From: Cytophagaceae bacterium
GTDB taxonomy: Bacteria; Bacteroidota; Bacteroidia; Cytophagales; Cyclobacteriaceae
NCBI GenBank assembly: GCA_006969745.1
Contig: CP030886.1
Location: 1,207,001-1,271,000 of the forward strand
Direction: 5' to 3'
DNA: 64,000 bases
Shown: positions 45,818 to 54,941 of the stretch, in pieces
Position numbering within the stretch: position 1 is the stretch's first letter
Layout: each line of letters opens with the position of its first letter
Position numbers and translations under genes: made by a program
The notes under the pieces: model-generated
What the model was told of the DNA's origin: nothing
Seen by the model: only the letters and a program-made list of their open reading frames with translations
Database searches by the model: none

Positions 45818-47569
45818 ATGAAAGCAATCAGATATACCGGACTCATTCTATTTCTTTTTTCGCTGGGGTTGTTCCTGAGCAGTTTCTTTATGTCAAGCTT
45901 CACGCTTAGTGAGGAAACATTTACTTCAATTATTAAAGAAGAACATCAGGAAAGCTTAAAGCCAGCATTGGATAAGGTTTTTGATAAGAAGTATAGCAGT
46001 AGCATTCCTTTTGTAAATGCGATAAACTCCACAGTTGATGAAGTAAATGCCAACGCTCGTTCTGAACAAAAATGGGACAAGGTAATATATGATGATTACG
46101 CCGGATCATTGGCTCGAGCATCAGCAAGAGGATTCGTCCCCAACAACAAGCTTCTGGTGTTTATCTTGATCTATGTAGTAGGTGCTATCGGAGCACTCAT
46201 GTTTCTGTTACCTCAAATAAAATTGCATGGGCCTCCGGGAATCAAACACAATCATATCTTTCACAACGCCCTAAATAATCGTGGATGGATGGGGATATTG
46301 ACAGGCGTATTACTGATTGGATTTTACATTCTTCTCTATTTCTACCCCGCATATATTACCAACTGGATCATCGTTGTTGATCCTTTGCAAAAACTAATTA
46401 ATCCTTCTGCCTCCTCCAGCCAATGGTTTCTGTATGGATTCCTTTACACATTCGCAGTATTGGTTATGGGCGTTCGGATGATTCTGAAGTATCGTCACAG
46501 CAAATACCAAATCTTCAGAACGTGCTCTGTCATGTTCTTTCAGTTGGCCTTTGCTTTTCTCATTCCGGAAATATTGGTACGACTGAATCAGCCATATTTC
46601 GATTTCAAAAATATGTGGCCACTGGATTATGACTTCTTTGATGCTTGGCATATTAATACGTTGACACAATCGGGCGGACTTGGGCTCTTCATGTTTGTTT
46701 GGGGTATCACTCTCTTTGCTGTAGGAGTGCCAGTTTTCGTTTACATTTTTGGGAAACGATGGTACTGCTCATGGGTATGCGGCTGTGGCGGCCTGGCTGA
46801 AACTGCGGGTGACCCATTCAGGCAATTATCCGATAAATCAACAGAAGCCTGGCAAATCGAGCGATTAATTATTCATGGAGTATTGGTCTTTGCAATCGTT
46901 ATGACGGGCCTTGTATTATACAATTTCTTTGGTGGAGATTTCTACATTTCATTTAATAAATGGATGGTGCTGGGAATTGTGGCCCTGCTTGGTGGGGGAC
47001 TCTATTTCTACCACCGTAAAAAATATGTTGCCATGTCTGGCATAAAGGTGCGAAACACAGTTGCTGGCATTGTAGGTTTCTTCGCATTAGGCATTGTATT
47101 TAGTGAGGTTTCGGTTTTTGCAAAGTACATGCCTGTGGATGGAAGTAACTTTAGTTTTTCCAGTGGTAACATCCGCACGGTTTATGGCTTTATGATAGGC
47201 TCCATTTTCTCTGGTGTCGTTGGTACCGGATTTTATCCATTGATGGGAAATCGGGTATGGTGCCGTTTTGGTTGTCCACTTGCTGCATACCTTGGCTTAG
47301 TCCAGCGATTTAAATCAAGATTCAGAATAACGACAAATGGTGGTCAGTGCATTTCATGTGGCAACTGTTCCACCTATTGCGAGATGGGCATTGATGTAAG
47401 AGCCTATGCACAGAGAGGCCAAAACATTGTGCGATCTTCATGCGTAGGTTGTGGGGTTTGCTCAGCAGTCTGCCCGCGTGGTGTTCTCAACCTGGAAAAC
47501 AGGGACGAAGACGGTCGATTTAATCAACCAATTTTGCTAGGAAACGATAGCATTTCAGTATCTAATTAA
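45818..47569 (+). CDS. Polytopic membrane protein with two 4Fe-4S clusters (NosR/NapH-like)
   Basis: A 583-residue membrane protein with about seven to nine transmembrane helices (first at about 5-23, others at about 105-125, 165-185, 210-230, 245-260, 290-310, 355-375, 390-405, 420-440). It contains cytoplasmic Cys motifs YCSWVCGCGGLAET and CRFGCPLAA, and a C-terminal bacterial ferredoxin with two clusters: CISCGNCSTYC and CVGCGVCSAVCPRG. This layout is that of NapH/NosR/RdxA-type polyferredoxins that carry electrons across or into the membrane. The N-terminal periplasmic region (about 25-100) is predicted soluble. It is coupled to the flavoprotein before it and a beta-barrel gene after it. 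Confidence 0.82.
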   Translation: MKAIRYTGLILFLFSLGLFLSSFFMSSFTLSEETFTSIIKEEHQESLKPALDKVFDKKYSSSIPFVNAINSTVDEVNANARSEQKWDKVIYDDYAGSLARASARGFVPNNKLLVFILIYVVGAIGALMFLLPQIKLHGPPGIKHNHIFHNALNNRGWMGILTGVLLIGFYILLYFYPAYITNWIIVVDPLQKLINPSASSSQWFLYGFLYTFAVLVMGVRMILKYRHSKYQIFRTCSVMFFQLAFAFLIPEILVRLNQPYFDFKNMWPLDYDFFDAWHINTLTQSGGLGLFMFVWGITLFAVGVPVFVYIFGKRWYCSWVCGCGGLAETAGDPFRQLSDKSTEAWQIERLIIHGVLVFAIVMTGLVLYNFFGGDFYISFNKWMVLGIVALLGGGLYFYHRKKYVAMSGIKVRNTVAGIVGFFALGIVFSEVSVFAKYMPVDGSNFSFSSGNIRTVYGFMIGSIFSGVVGTGFYPLMGNRVWCRFGCPLAAYLGLVQRFKSRFRITTNGGQCISCGNCSTYCEMGIDVRAYAQRGQNIVRSSCVGCGVCSAVCPRGVLNLENRDEDGRFNQPILLGNDSISVSN

Positions 47570-47574
47570 TCATT

Positions 47575-48405
47575 ATGAAACGACATTTTCTATTTCTTAC
47601 GATCACACTTTTTATCTCTTCTCTGGCACTGGCCGGAGGTGGCTGGACCAAGCAAAAAGGAACCGGATACTACAAGGTTTCTCACTGGTGGGTAAGCGCT
47701 GCAAAGTATTATACCTTCGACGGTAATACTACCTCATCAATTGAAGAAGGCATTTTCAATACCTCCATTTTTGCAGAGTATGGCGTCACTGACCGATTCA
47801 CCGCCATAGTAAACTTACCTTACAGTAAATCCGCAACCGCTAATGAATCTGTATCAGGTATTGGTGACACAGATGTTGCCTTTAAATACCGAATCAGCAA
47901 GGCAGGAAGCAAATTTGTTTTGGCGGGCACATTACTATTGGGACTACCACTGGGTGAAGAGGCAGGAGGAAGTACTGGTAGTCTTCAGACGGGAGATGGA
48001 GAATTCAATCAATTGCTGCGTCTGGATCTAAGCAAATCCTTCCAGGTTGGGTCCGTAAATGCTTATGCTAATATCTATACTGCATTCAATAATCGTACTG
48101 AAAACTTCTCAGATGAAATGCGGATTGGTGCAGAAGTGGGTGGTGGATTCCTCAACAACAAGATTTGGGCGATATTGAGGCTTGACGTGGTGGAGTCGTT
48201 CCAGAATGGTGCAGAATCTACCGCGCTGAGTGATGGAGCTACCATTTTCGCCAACAATACTGAGTATGTTGCTTATACCACTGAAATTGCCGGATACATC
48301 ACAGATAAAATAGGCGTTTCAGCGGCAACAGCCAGCGTTCTTAGCGCTTCCAACATTTTTGCAGCTCCTTCTTACTCGCTCGGTGTCTTTCTTGATTTGA
48401 AATAG
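47575..48405 (+). CDS. Outer-membrane beta-barrel protein of unknown function
   Basis: A 276-residue exported protein (signal peptide MKRHFLFLTITLFISSLALAG). Alternating strands such as FNTSIFAEYGVTDRFTAIVN, GDTDVAFKYRIS and YSLGVFLDLK at the end resemble the phenol-degradation/MetA-type transporter barrels of the outer membrane. It lies 5 bases after the polyferredoxin gene, so it belongs to the same operon. Its presence behind a redox pair suggests a route for a substrate of that redox chain, but this is only inferred from order. Confidence 0.7.
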   Translation: MKRHFLFLTITLFISSLALAGGGWTKQKGTGYYKVSHWWVSAAKYYTFDGNTTSSIEEGIFNTSIFAEYGVTDRFTAIVNLPYSKSATANESVSGIGDTDVAFKYRISKAGSKFVLAGTLLLGLPLGEEAGGSTGSLQTGDGEFNQLLRLDLSKSFQVGSVNAYANIYTAFNNRTENFSDEMRIGAEVGGGFLNNKIWAILRLDVVESFQNGAESTALSDGATIFANNTEYVAYTTEIAGYITDKIGVSAATASVLSASNIFAAPSYSLGVFLDLK

Positions 48406-48444
48406 TCCAAATCAAGCTACCTTGGTCGTCTTATTGTAAAAACT

Positions 48445-48765
48445 ATGGGACAAAAAGGAGATAAACACACCAATGAGGCCCAGCACACTGCTGAGCTCCT
48501 GCTTGAAAGGTTAGGTTCAATTGAAGGTATTACCTCTAAGAAAATGTTTGGCGGACATGGCTTTTTCCACGATGGTCAAATGTTCGGGATGGTAGATTCT
48601 AAGGGAAATGTTGCACTGAAAGCAACAGGAGACCTGGAGCAGGAGTATATAAAAAAGGGTAGCTCTAAGCATGGTAAGATGCCATACTATTCATTGCCGG
48701 AAGAGATTTTTAATTCTGAGGATCTGATTTCCTGGGTGAAGAAATCCATAGATTTAAATAGCTAA
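48445..48765 (+). CDS. TfoX N-terminal domain protein
   Basis: A 106-residue small protein with the TfoX/Sxy N-terminal-domain pattern: LLERLGSIEGITSKKMFGGHGFFHDGQMFGMV and YSLPEEIFN. In gamma-proteobacteria TfoX regulates competence together with a C-terminal domain; here only the N-terminal domain is present, as in many stand-alone homologues, and its function is unknown. It lies 40 bases after the barrel gene and 20 before an AraC-type gene, all on the same strand, possibly one transcript. Confidence 0.85.
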   Translation: MGQKGDKHTNEAQHTAELLLERLGSIEGITSKKMFGGHGFFHDGQMFGMVDSKGNVALKATGDLEQEYIKKGSSKHGKMPYYSLPEEIFNSEDLISWVKKSIDLNS

Positions 48766-48784
48766 AGTCTTTCTAGTTTTCGCT

Positions 48785-49582
48785 ATGCGTTATGAAAGTT
48801 TTGCTCCATCGGATTCTCTAAAGAAATTAGTGAAGGAATATTGGGTCTATGAGAATGAAGACCCGGCAATTCATAGACAGAAAATTATTCCTGATGGATA
48901 CAGTGAAATCATCATCCATTACGGAGACCCCTACCGAATTAATCTATCAGGAGAATGGAAACCTCAATCATCCATGCTTTTCTCCAGTCAAATCAGCAAG
49001 TATTTTTTCCTTGAAAACACAGGTGTATCCGGAATGCTGGGAATCAAATTTCATCCGGCAGCATTTTATCAACTATTTCAAATGGATGTCTCAGAATATA
49101 CAGACAGAGTCATCGATTTGAAGAAAATCATAAGTAGAACGGAGGGATTGGATGAAATAATGGACACGGGAATCTCAATAAATCAGCGTGTGAAACTAGC
49201 TGAAGAATGGCTGAAAGGTAAGCTATCAAACCTCCAACCTCAGGAAAAAGTGGAGCAAGTTATTTCCAAGGTCTTTGAGACCCATGGTATGATTGACATT
49301 GGGCAAATGGCTGAAGAGGTGGACTTGAGTTCACGACAACTCGAGCGTCTTTTTAAAAAAGTGATTGGGCTATCGCCAAAATTCTACAGTCGGATCATTC
49401 GGTTCAGTTACATTTTTGAAGTGATAAAGGAACAAAAAGACTCCTGGATTCGAACAGCGCTTCAATCCGGTTTTTTCGATCAATCACATTTCATCAAAAA
49501 CTTCAAAGAATTTACCGGAGAGGAACCCTCCAGTTATGGTTTTGACGAGATAAATCTTGCCAATTTCTTTCTGAAAAAGTAG
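48785..49582 (+). CDS. AraC-family transcriptional regulator
   Basis: A 265-residue regulator. The N-terminal half starts MRYESFAPSDSLKKLVKEYW and holds the DUF6597-like ligand region (KIIPDGYSEIIIHYGDPY). The C-terminal half has the two AraC helix-turn-helix units: IGQMAEEVDLSSRQLERLFKK and ALQSGFFDQSHFIKNFKEFTG, ending with GEEPSSY. It probably responds to a small molecule and activates or represses nearby genes; no target is identified. Located between a TfoX-like gene and a DUF6265-like gene on the same strand. Confidence 0.9.
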   Translation: MRYESFAPSDSLKKLVKEYWVYENEDPAIHRQKIIPDGYSEIIIHYGDPYRINLSGEWKPQSSMLFSSQISKYFFLENTGVSGMLGIKFHPAAFYQLFQMDVSEYTDRVIDLKKIISRTEGLDEIMDTGISINQRVKLAEEWLKGKLSNLQPQEKVEQVISKVFETHGMIDIGQMAEEVDLSSRQLERLFKKVIGLSPKFYSRIIRFSYIFEVIKEQKDSWIRTALQSGFFDQSHFIKNFKEFTGEEPSSYGFDEINLANFFLKK

Positions 49583-49638
49583 ATGTCGGTTTTTTACAAT
49601 ACTCCGATCTAGAGCATTATTATCATTGTCAGAAAAAG

Positions 49639-50082
49639 ATGAAAAAAATTCTATTTCTATTCTTGGCAACTCTTTTGTCTCAGTGTGCAATGAGCCAGTC
49701 GTTGAAAGATCTCAAATGGCTACAGGGAACATGGCAAAGACAAAACGTTCGTCCGGGTACCATTGCTTATGAAGTATGGGGAAAGACTAAATCGGGATTC
49801 GAAGGAATTGGTGTTTCCATGAAGGGAAGCGACACCACATTTGTAGAAAAACTGAGCATAGTAGAAAAAGATGATGACATTTTCTATGTAGCCAATGTAA
49901 GAGGCAATGCCAGCCCCACATACTTTAAAATTACGTCAGTTTCTAAGGACGGCTTCATTAGCGAGAATCCACAGCATGATTTTCCTAAAAAAATCGAATA
50001 CAAACTCGAAGGAGATACGCTCACAGCTGTAATCTCTGCAGGTGAGAAAGCGATGGGGTTTGTGTTCATCAGAAACAAATAA
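49639..50082 (+). CDS. Exported DUF6265-like protein
   Basis: A 147-residue protein with signal peptide (MKKILFLFLATLLSQCAMSQ). The body, with LKWLQGTWQRQN, YEVWGKTKSGFEGIG, ISENPQHDFPKKIEYKLEG, is the lipocalin-like small barrel pattern of DUF6265. Function unknown; such proteins are common, small, periplasmic and of uncertain ligand. A Cys before MSQ at the signal end could be a lipobox (LSQC), but the sequence is not a clear match. It is convergent with the J-domain gene 5 bases away. Confidence 0.75.
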   Translation: MKKILFLFLATLLSQCAMSQSLKDLKWLQGTWQRQNVRPGTIAYEVWGKTKSGFEGIGVSMKGSDTTFVEKLSIVEKDDDIFYVANVRGNASPTYFKITSVSKDGFISENPQHDFPKKIEYKLEGDTLTAVISAGEKAMGFVFIRNK

Positions 50083-50087
50083 AACGA

Positions 50088-50867
50088 TCAGATAGAAGCG
50101 AGCATCAGGGTAATGTATAAAAAAGACATTGCCGACAACAACCCACAACTCAGGCGAAAGTCCGTGTAGCGTTTATTTCCTATTACCACGAGTGAAAAAA
50201 TAAAAATGATAACTGAAAACGCATTTCTGAAAGAATAGATGGTGTTATGTATGAAATACTCTTTTTTTCCACTACTTGGTTTTACTTTTTGAGGAAGATC
50301 CAAAACAGATGTATATCTAATGGTAACGTCTTTAGCCGAGCTGGATTGATAATCTCTATAAAATGAACGATCCGTGGAAATTCCTACCCCATTTTTAAAT
50401 ATAATTTTGGTACCATACCTTGTCTCAATCACTTGATTTGCAGCATATGTATGAGCGCTAAATGAGTAATAGTAATCAAATGTGAGTATGAGTGCTACCA
50501 CAAAGAAAACCATGTTTGCATACCTGAAATAGCGATAGAATCGCTGCTTGTAACGAAACTGTTGTTCCATCCTGACACGCTGTTTTCTAATCCTATTTCT
50601 GATGTATTCTGCACGATATTTTTGCTCAGGCGTAGTTTCATTTATCACTGTTTTTACGGGAACTCCCTGCAGAAACAGATCATAGAGATTCCTTGTGGTT
50701 GGATCTGACAAGATCTCATATGCTTCATTAATCAAAATCATCTTGGATGCCGCGATAGGATCAGGATTAATATCCGGATGATACTGCTTTACCAGTTTCC
50801 TATAAGCTGATTTTATCTGGCCCGGAGTGGCTGTTGCCGAAATTTCCAGAATTTCATAATGATTCAT
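50088..50867 (-). CDS. Membrane-anchored J-domain protein
   Basis: A 259-residue protein. An N-terminal J-domain starts MNHYEILEISATATPGQIKSAYRKL, with HPD at residues 30-32 (KQYHPDINPD), so it can stimulate an Hsp70 ATPase. It is followed by a basic linker, a transmembrane helix (about 130-150), a non-cytoplasmic region (about 150-215) and two helices at the end. It is not a DnaJ with Gly/Phe and zinc parts; it is a type III J-protein. The longer frame that starts at 51014 is rejected, as family residues begin at the ATG at 50867. Its client is unknown. It is divergent from the glycosyltransferase cluster. Confidence 0.88.
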   Translation of the reverse strand: MNHYEILEISATATPGQIKSAYRKLVKQYHPDINPDPIAASKMILINEAYEILSDPTTRNLYDLFLQGVPVKTVINETTPEQKYRAEYIRNRIRKQRVRMEQQFRYKQRFYRYFRYANMVFFVVALILTFDYYYSFSAHTYAANQVIETRYGTKIIFKNGVGISTDRSFYRDYQSSSAKDVTIRYTSVLDLPQKVKPSSGKKEYFIHNTIYSFRNAFSVIIFIFSLVVIGNKRYTDFRLSCGLLSAMSFLYITLMLASI

Positions 50868-50937
50868 TGTGATAAAACTATAAACAGAAGCACTAGCTTG
50901 TGTCATTACTAAGTCATTTTTAATGACCATATAAACA

Positions 50938-50945
50938 TACCTTTG
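50938..50945 (+). promoter_or_regulatory. Putative -7 box of the glycosyltransferase cluster
   Basis: TACCTTTG, a full TAnnTTTG match. It would start transcription near 50951 and thus after the TTG start codon at 50943, so a start downstream (GTG 50961 or TTG 50967) is likely. Confidence 0.45.
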
Positions 50946-50960
50946 CGCCTCATTAAAGAA

Positions 50961-51659
50961 GTGCCCTTGAACAAGCCAGATATCCGTGTCATTATTCCAG
51001 CATTCAACGAACAAAACGCTGTTGGACTTGTCATTGATGAAATTCCCAAAGAATGGGTATCAGAGGTCATAGTAGTAGACAATGGCTCCACTGACGACAC
51101 ATTTACTCAATCGCAATCCAGAGGTGCTACTACACTAAAAGAACCAACCAGAGGCTATGGAAATGCCTGCCTTAAGGGTATGGCCCACATTGCCGAATCC
51201 AAAACACAACCGGATATCGTGGTTTTTTTGGATGGCGATCATTCAGATTATCCTGAACAATTAATTGATCTTGTCAAACCAATTATCGATGAGGATGTTG
51301 ATCTGGTGATTGGTTCCCGATCTCTCGGAAAAGCCGAAAAAGGAAGCATGACACCTCAACAGATATTCGGAAATTGGCTGGCTACCACCCTCATCAAGCT
51401 ATTCTACCGCAAGGAATACACAGACCTGGGGCCTTTTCGAGCCATTCGGTATGAAAGCCTCATGACAATTGGCATGGAAGATCGCACGTATGGCTGGACA
51501 GTGGAGATGCAATTAAAGGCAGCTAAGCTAAATTTGCGTACGAAAGATATCCCCGTGAATTACCGACAAAGAATTGGTGTTTCGAAAGTGAGCGGAACCA
51601 TAAAAGGGACATTGGGAGCAGGTTATAAAATTATTTATACAATCTTTAAATATCTATAA
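50961..51659 (+). CDS. Family 2 glycosyltransferase (dolichyl-phosphate mannose synthase-like)
   Basis: A 232-residue GT-A enzyme. VIIPAFNEQNAVGLVIDEIP, VVDNGSTDDTF and FLDGDHSDYPEQL (metal-binding DxD-like) are the GT2 motifs, and DLGPFRAIRYESL is the acceptor region of DPMS-like enzymes. No transmembrane helix is present, so it acts at the inner-membrane surface, perhaps making a polyprenyl-phosphate sugar for the GT-C enzyme two genes downstream. Start: no good ATG exists; GTG at 50961 is preferred over TTG at 50943, which falls inside the -7 box. TTG at 50967 is also possible. Confidence 0.85.
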   Translation: MPLNKPDIRVIIPAFNEQNAVGLVIDEIPKEWVSEVIVVDNGSTDDTFTQSQSRGATTLKEPTRGYGNACLKGMAHIAESKTQPDIVVFLDGDHSDYPEQLIDLVKPIIDEDVDLVIGSRSLGKAEKGSMTPQQIFGNWLATTLIKLFYRKEYTDLGPFRAIRYESLMTIGMEDRTYGWTVEMQLKAAKLNLRTKDIPVNYRQRIGVSKVSGTIKGTLGAGYKIIYTIFKYL

Positions 51660-51661
51660 AG

Positions 51662-53122
51662 GTGGAGTGGTTAGTCATCGTACTATATGGGGTCACATTG
51701 TTGATCATTTGCCTTTTTAGCTTAGGCCAATTCAATCTTACCTGGCATTATCTGAAGGCCAAAAAACAGACGGAGGAAGCACAGGAAGAGCTATCGGAAT
51801 ATCCAAGTGTCACTATACAGCTACCTGTATACAACGAACGATATGTTGTAGAGCGATTGATTGATGCTGTGACGAAGATCCAATACCCAAAAGATAAACT
51901 TGAAATACAGATTCTGGACGACTCAACTGACGAAACTGTTCAGATCATAGAGAAGAAGGTAAATGCATATGCTGCCAATGGTTGGAATATTCATCAACTT
52001 AGAAGACCTGATCGCATTGGCTACAAGGCTGGGGCGTTGGCTTATGGAATGGAGCGAGCAAAAGGTGAGTTTATAGCCATTTTTGATGCAGATTTTGTTC
52101 CCAATCCGGAATTTTTGATTCGTACCCTCCCGAAATTCAGAAACGAAAAAGTGGGGATGATACAGACCAAATGGAGCCATTTGAATACGGATTACGGCTC
52201 ACTGACCAAGATTCAAGCTTTCTGGCTGGATGCACATTTTACGGTTGAGCAAAAAGGGAGAGAGCATGCCGGAAGCTTTATCAATTTTAATGGAACAGCA
52301 GGCGTTTGGAGAAAAGAATGCATCCAAGATGCAGGTGGCTGGCAATATGACACAATCACGGAGGATTTAGATCTAAGCTACAGGGCGCAGCTCAAGGGTT
52401 GGAAGTTTGTATACCGAGAAGAAATTGAATCGCCGGCAGAGCTTCCGGTGCTGATTCCGGCCGTGAAATCTCAGCAATATCGCTGGAACAAAGGTGCGGC
52501 TGAAACAGCGAGAAAGACACTAGGCAAAGTGCTGACTTCCAATATTGGATGGAAACACAAAATCAGAGCTGTATTTCATCTGTTAAACAGCTCGGTATTT
52601 CTTCTACTTTTAATCGCGGCAGTTCTCAGTATCCCAATGCTCTATATCAAAGAATACAATCCCGATCTCGCTTTGGTTTTCGATTTGGGTAGTATTTTCA
52701 TTATAGGTTTTCTCGCTATGGGTTTTTTCTATTGGGTCGCAGCAAAAGCAACACATCCGGAATATACATTTAGGTATTTCATCAAAAACTTTCCCATGTT
52801 TCTAGCCTTCTCCATGGGTATGGCACTTCACAATTCCATTGCAGTAGTGGAAGGCTATTTGGGTATTAAAACTCCCTTTGTGCGAACTCCAAAATTCAAC
52901 GTCCAGTCAAAAGGCGATTCCTGGAAGGGCAATCAGTACTTGAGCAAAGTACTAACTCCGGTCACATTCATGGAAGGACTGCTTTCTATTTACTTTGTTT
53001 ACGGCATTTTTTCAGGATTCAAATTGGAAGACTATGGATTGATGCTTTTCCATGGGATGTTAGCAATAGGTTTTGCATACGTTTTTATTTTGTCGGTAAA
53101 ACCAATGAAATACCCTGGCTAG
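51662..53122 (+). CDS. Membrane-bound family 2 glycosyltransferase (cellulose synthase-like)
   Basis: A 486-residue processive-type GT2. An N-terminal helix (VIVLYGVTLLIICLFSLGQF) precedes the catalytic region: TIQLPVYNERYVVERLIDAV, ILDDSTDET, AIFDADFVPNPEFL (D-x-D), TEDLDLSYRAQLKGWK (TED) and QQYRWNKGAAETARK (QxxRW). At least four helices follow (about 310-340, 350-380, 440-485). This is the cellulose synthase/beta-glucosyltransferase layout, so it may make a polymer or glycolipid and extrude it. Translation starts at GTG two bases after the previous stop. No cyclic-di-GMP PilZ domain is visible. Confidence 0.88.
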   Translation: MEWLVIVLYGVTLLIICLFSLGQFNLTWHYLKAKKQTEEAQEELSEYPSVTIQLPVYNERYVVERLIDAVTKIQYPKDKLEIQILDDSTDETVQIIEKKVNAYAANGWNIHQLRRPDRIGYKAGALAYGMERAKGEFIAIFDADFVPNPEFLIRTLPKFRNEKVGMIQTKWSHLNTDYGSLTKIQAFWLDAHFTVEQKGREHAGSFINFNGTAGVWRKECIQDAGGWQYDTITEDLDLSYRAQLKGWKFVYREEIESPAELPVLIPAVKSQQYRWNKGAAETARKTLGKVLTSNIGWKHKIRAVFHLLNSSVFLLLLIAAVLSIPMLYIKEYNPDLALVFDLGSIFIIGFLAMGFFYWVAAKATHPEYTFRYFIKNFPMFLAFSMGMALHNSIAVVEGYLGIKTPFVRTPKFNVQSKGDSWKGNQYLSKVLTPVTFMEGLLSIYFVYGIFSGFKLEDYGLMLFHGMLAIGFAYVFILSVKPMKYPG

Positions 53123-53145
53123 ATCAGACTTGAAATAGACGAATC

Positions 53146-54438
53146 ATGCCTAATCAAAAAACAGGCTACTACACATTTCTAATTGTTTATATCCTGGCTA
53201 TTTTTTCGCTAGGCTATTGGATCGAAAGGCATGCTTCCTTCACCATTTTGCTGGCCTATTGCAGTGCTTTCATTAGCTACCTTTTCATTCTTCAAAAAGA
53301 AGAAAATACACGTTTGTTATTCAATACCGGGCTAATTATCAGAGTCTTGCTTTTCTTAAGCTTACCTATTTTGTCCGACGATCTTTACCGATTTATCTGG
53401 GATGGGACACTTCTAAAAAATGGCATTCATCCATTCGCAGCTTTACCTGGCGAATACCTGAATCAAAGCATTCCAGGCATCAATCAAGAATTGTTTGACC
53501 ATTTAAACTCGCCAAACTATTTCACAATTTATCCTCCACTCAATCAGTTTGTTTTCTGGCTAAGTGTAATCATAGGCGATGGCAACTGGTTGGCTTCAGC
53601 AAATACCATTCGCCTGATTTTATATGTGGGAGATATCGGGTCATTTTTTGTTTTGAAAAAGCTATTGAGGCATTACGAAAAACCTCAGCATTTAGCTTAT
53701 TGGTACTGGCTCAATCCATTGGTGATTTTAGAATTTACAGGTAACCTTCATTTCGAAGGCCTGGTAATCTTCTTCATTTTATCCGGCATATACTTCTATG
53801 AAAAGAACAAAAAGTGGCTTGCAGGCGCTGGGTTCGGATTGGCTATTGGCACCAAATTGTTGCCGCTCATATATCTTCCATTCCTATTCTTCAAAGGACT
53901 AAAAGAAAGAAAATGGTTGGTATCGATCCTTGCAGGAATTCTTGGAATACTGACTCTCCTGCCACTGTTTGATCATACATTCATAAATGCAATGACTGAA
54001 AGTCTTGATCTATATTTCAGGTCTTTTGAGTTTAACGCAAGCATCTATTTTATCGCTCGAGAGATTGGTTTCTGGATTTATGGATATAATAATATTGCAC
54101 AGATAGGTCCGCTACTTTCAATTTTTTCATTCATCTCTATACTCACCATATCACTAATAGGGGTTTGGAAAAAATGGTCAGTCCCCAAAACATTCTTATT
54201 CATACTTTCGGTCTATCTAATTTTTGCTACTACCGTTCACCCATGGTATGTATTGCCGCTAGTCGCCTTTGGAATTTTATCTGGTTACTGGTACCCGATT
54301 GTATGGTCTTTTTTGATCTTTTTTACGTATATCGGCTATAGACAAGATGGCTTTGAACTTCCTATGTTCATTGTTGTTGTCGAGTATGTTATTACTGGCT
54401 TAGTTTTGTTGGTAGAAATTCGATTGAACAATAAATGA
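53146..54438 (+). CDS. Multipass GT-C mannosyltransferase-like protein
   Basis: A 430-residue membrane protein with about eleven to twelve helices. The first periplasmic loop has ILSDDLYRFIWDGTLLKNGI (DD acidic pair and WDG), which is typical of GT-C enzymes of the polyprenyl-phosphate-mannose-dependent (GT87 or MptB-like) type. It would transfer a sugar from a lipid-linked donor on the outer face of the inner membrane, the product of a DPMS-like gene two positions upstream. It overlaps the rhodanese gene by 4 bases (ATGA). Acceptor unknown. Confidence 0.8.
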   Translation: MPNQKTGYYTFLIVYILAIFSLGYWIERHASFTILLAYCSAFISYLFILQKEENTRLLFNTGLIIRVLLFLSLPILSDDLYRFIWDGTLLKNGIHPFAALPGEYLNQSIPGINQELFDHLNSPNYFTIYPPLNQFVFWLSVIIGDGNWLASANTIRLILYVGDIGSFFVLKKLLRHYEKPQHLAYWYWLNPLVILEFTGNLHFEGLVIFFILSGIYFYEKNKKWLAGAGFGLAIGTKLLPLIYLPFLFFKGLKERKWLVSILAGILGILTLLPLFDHTFINAMTESLDLYFRSFEFNASIYFIAREIGFWIYGYNNIAQIGPLLSIFSFISILTISLIGVWKKWSVPKTFLFILSVYLIFATTVHPWYVLPLVAFGILSGYWYPIVWSFLIFFTYIGYRQDGFELPMFIVVVEYVITGLVLLVEIRLNNK

Positions 54439-54926
54439 AAAAATATTTACCTCCGTTTATCATTTTAGTAGTTTCTGCACTTTCCTCATGTGGGCAAAAG
54501 ACATACGATGAGAAGTTGGAGAGTTTGTATCGGAAAACGGTCCCGCTTATTAAAGCGGATTCATTAAAACCTCGAATGGAAGAGGTGGTTATCTTAGATA
54601 CAAGAGCCAAAGAGGAATATGCTGTTAGTCACATTTCTGGGGCGCGATTCATTGACTATGACGACTTTGAGGTGACTCAGGTAATGGATATTCCGAAGGA
54701 TAGCGAGGTAATTGTTTATTGCTCGGTTGGCTATAGAAGTGAGCGTATAGGAGAAAAATTGCAGAAGGCCGGATTCACCAATGTGAAAAACCTATACGGC
54801 GGAATTTTCAGTTGGAAGAATGATGGCTATGAAGTGGTAGGTCCAAATGAATCCCCAACCGATAGCGTACACACGTACAATAAATCATGGGGAAAATGGC
54901 TCAAAAAAGGTATTAAAGTTTATTAA
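54435..54926 (+). CDS. Rhodanese-domain lipoprotein
   Basis: A 163-residue protein with lipobox (VVSALSSCGQ; Cys19 likely modified). The rhodanese domain spans about 45-140: VVILDTRAKEEYAVSHISGA and the active-site loop VYCSVGYRSERIG with catalytic Cys in YCSVGYRS. It could move sulfane sulfur in the periplasm, yet many such domains act as regulators or binding modules. Embedded in a glycosyltransferase operon (overlap 4 bases upstream, 15-base gap downstream), without evident link. Confidence 0.88.
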   Translation: MKKYLPPFIILVVSALSSCGQKTYDEKLESLYRKTVPLIKADSLKPRMEEVVILDTRAKEEYAVSHISGARFIDYDDFEVTQVMDIPKDSEVIVYCSVGYRSERIGEKLQKAGFTNVKNLYGGIFSWKNDGYEVVGPNESPTDSVHTYNKSWGKWLKKGIKVY

Positions 54927-54941
54927 AAAAAGGAATAAAAA

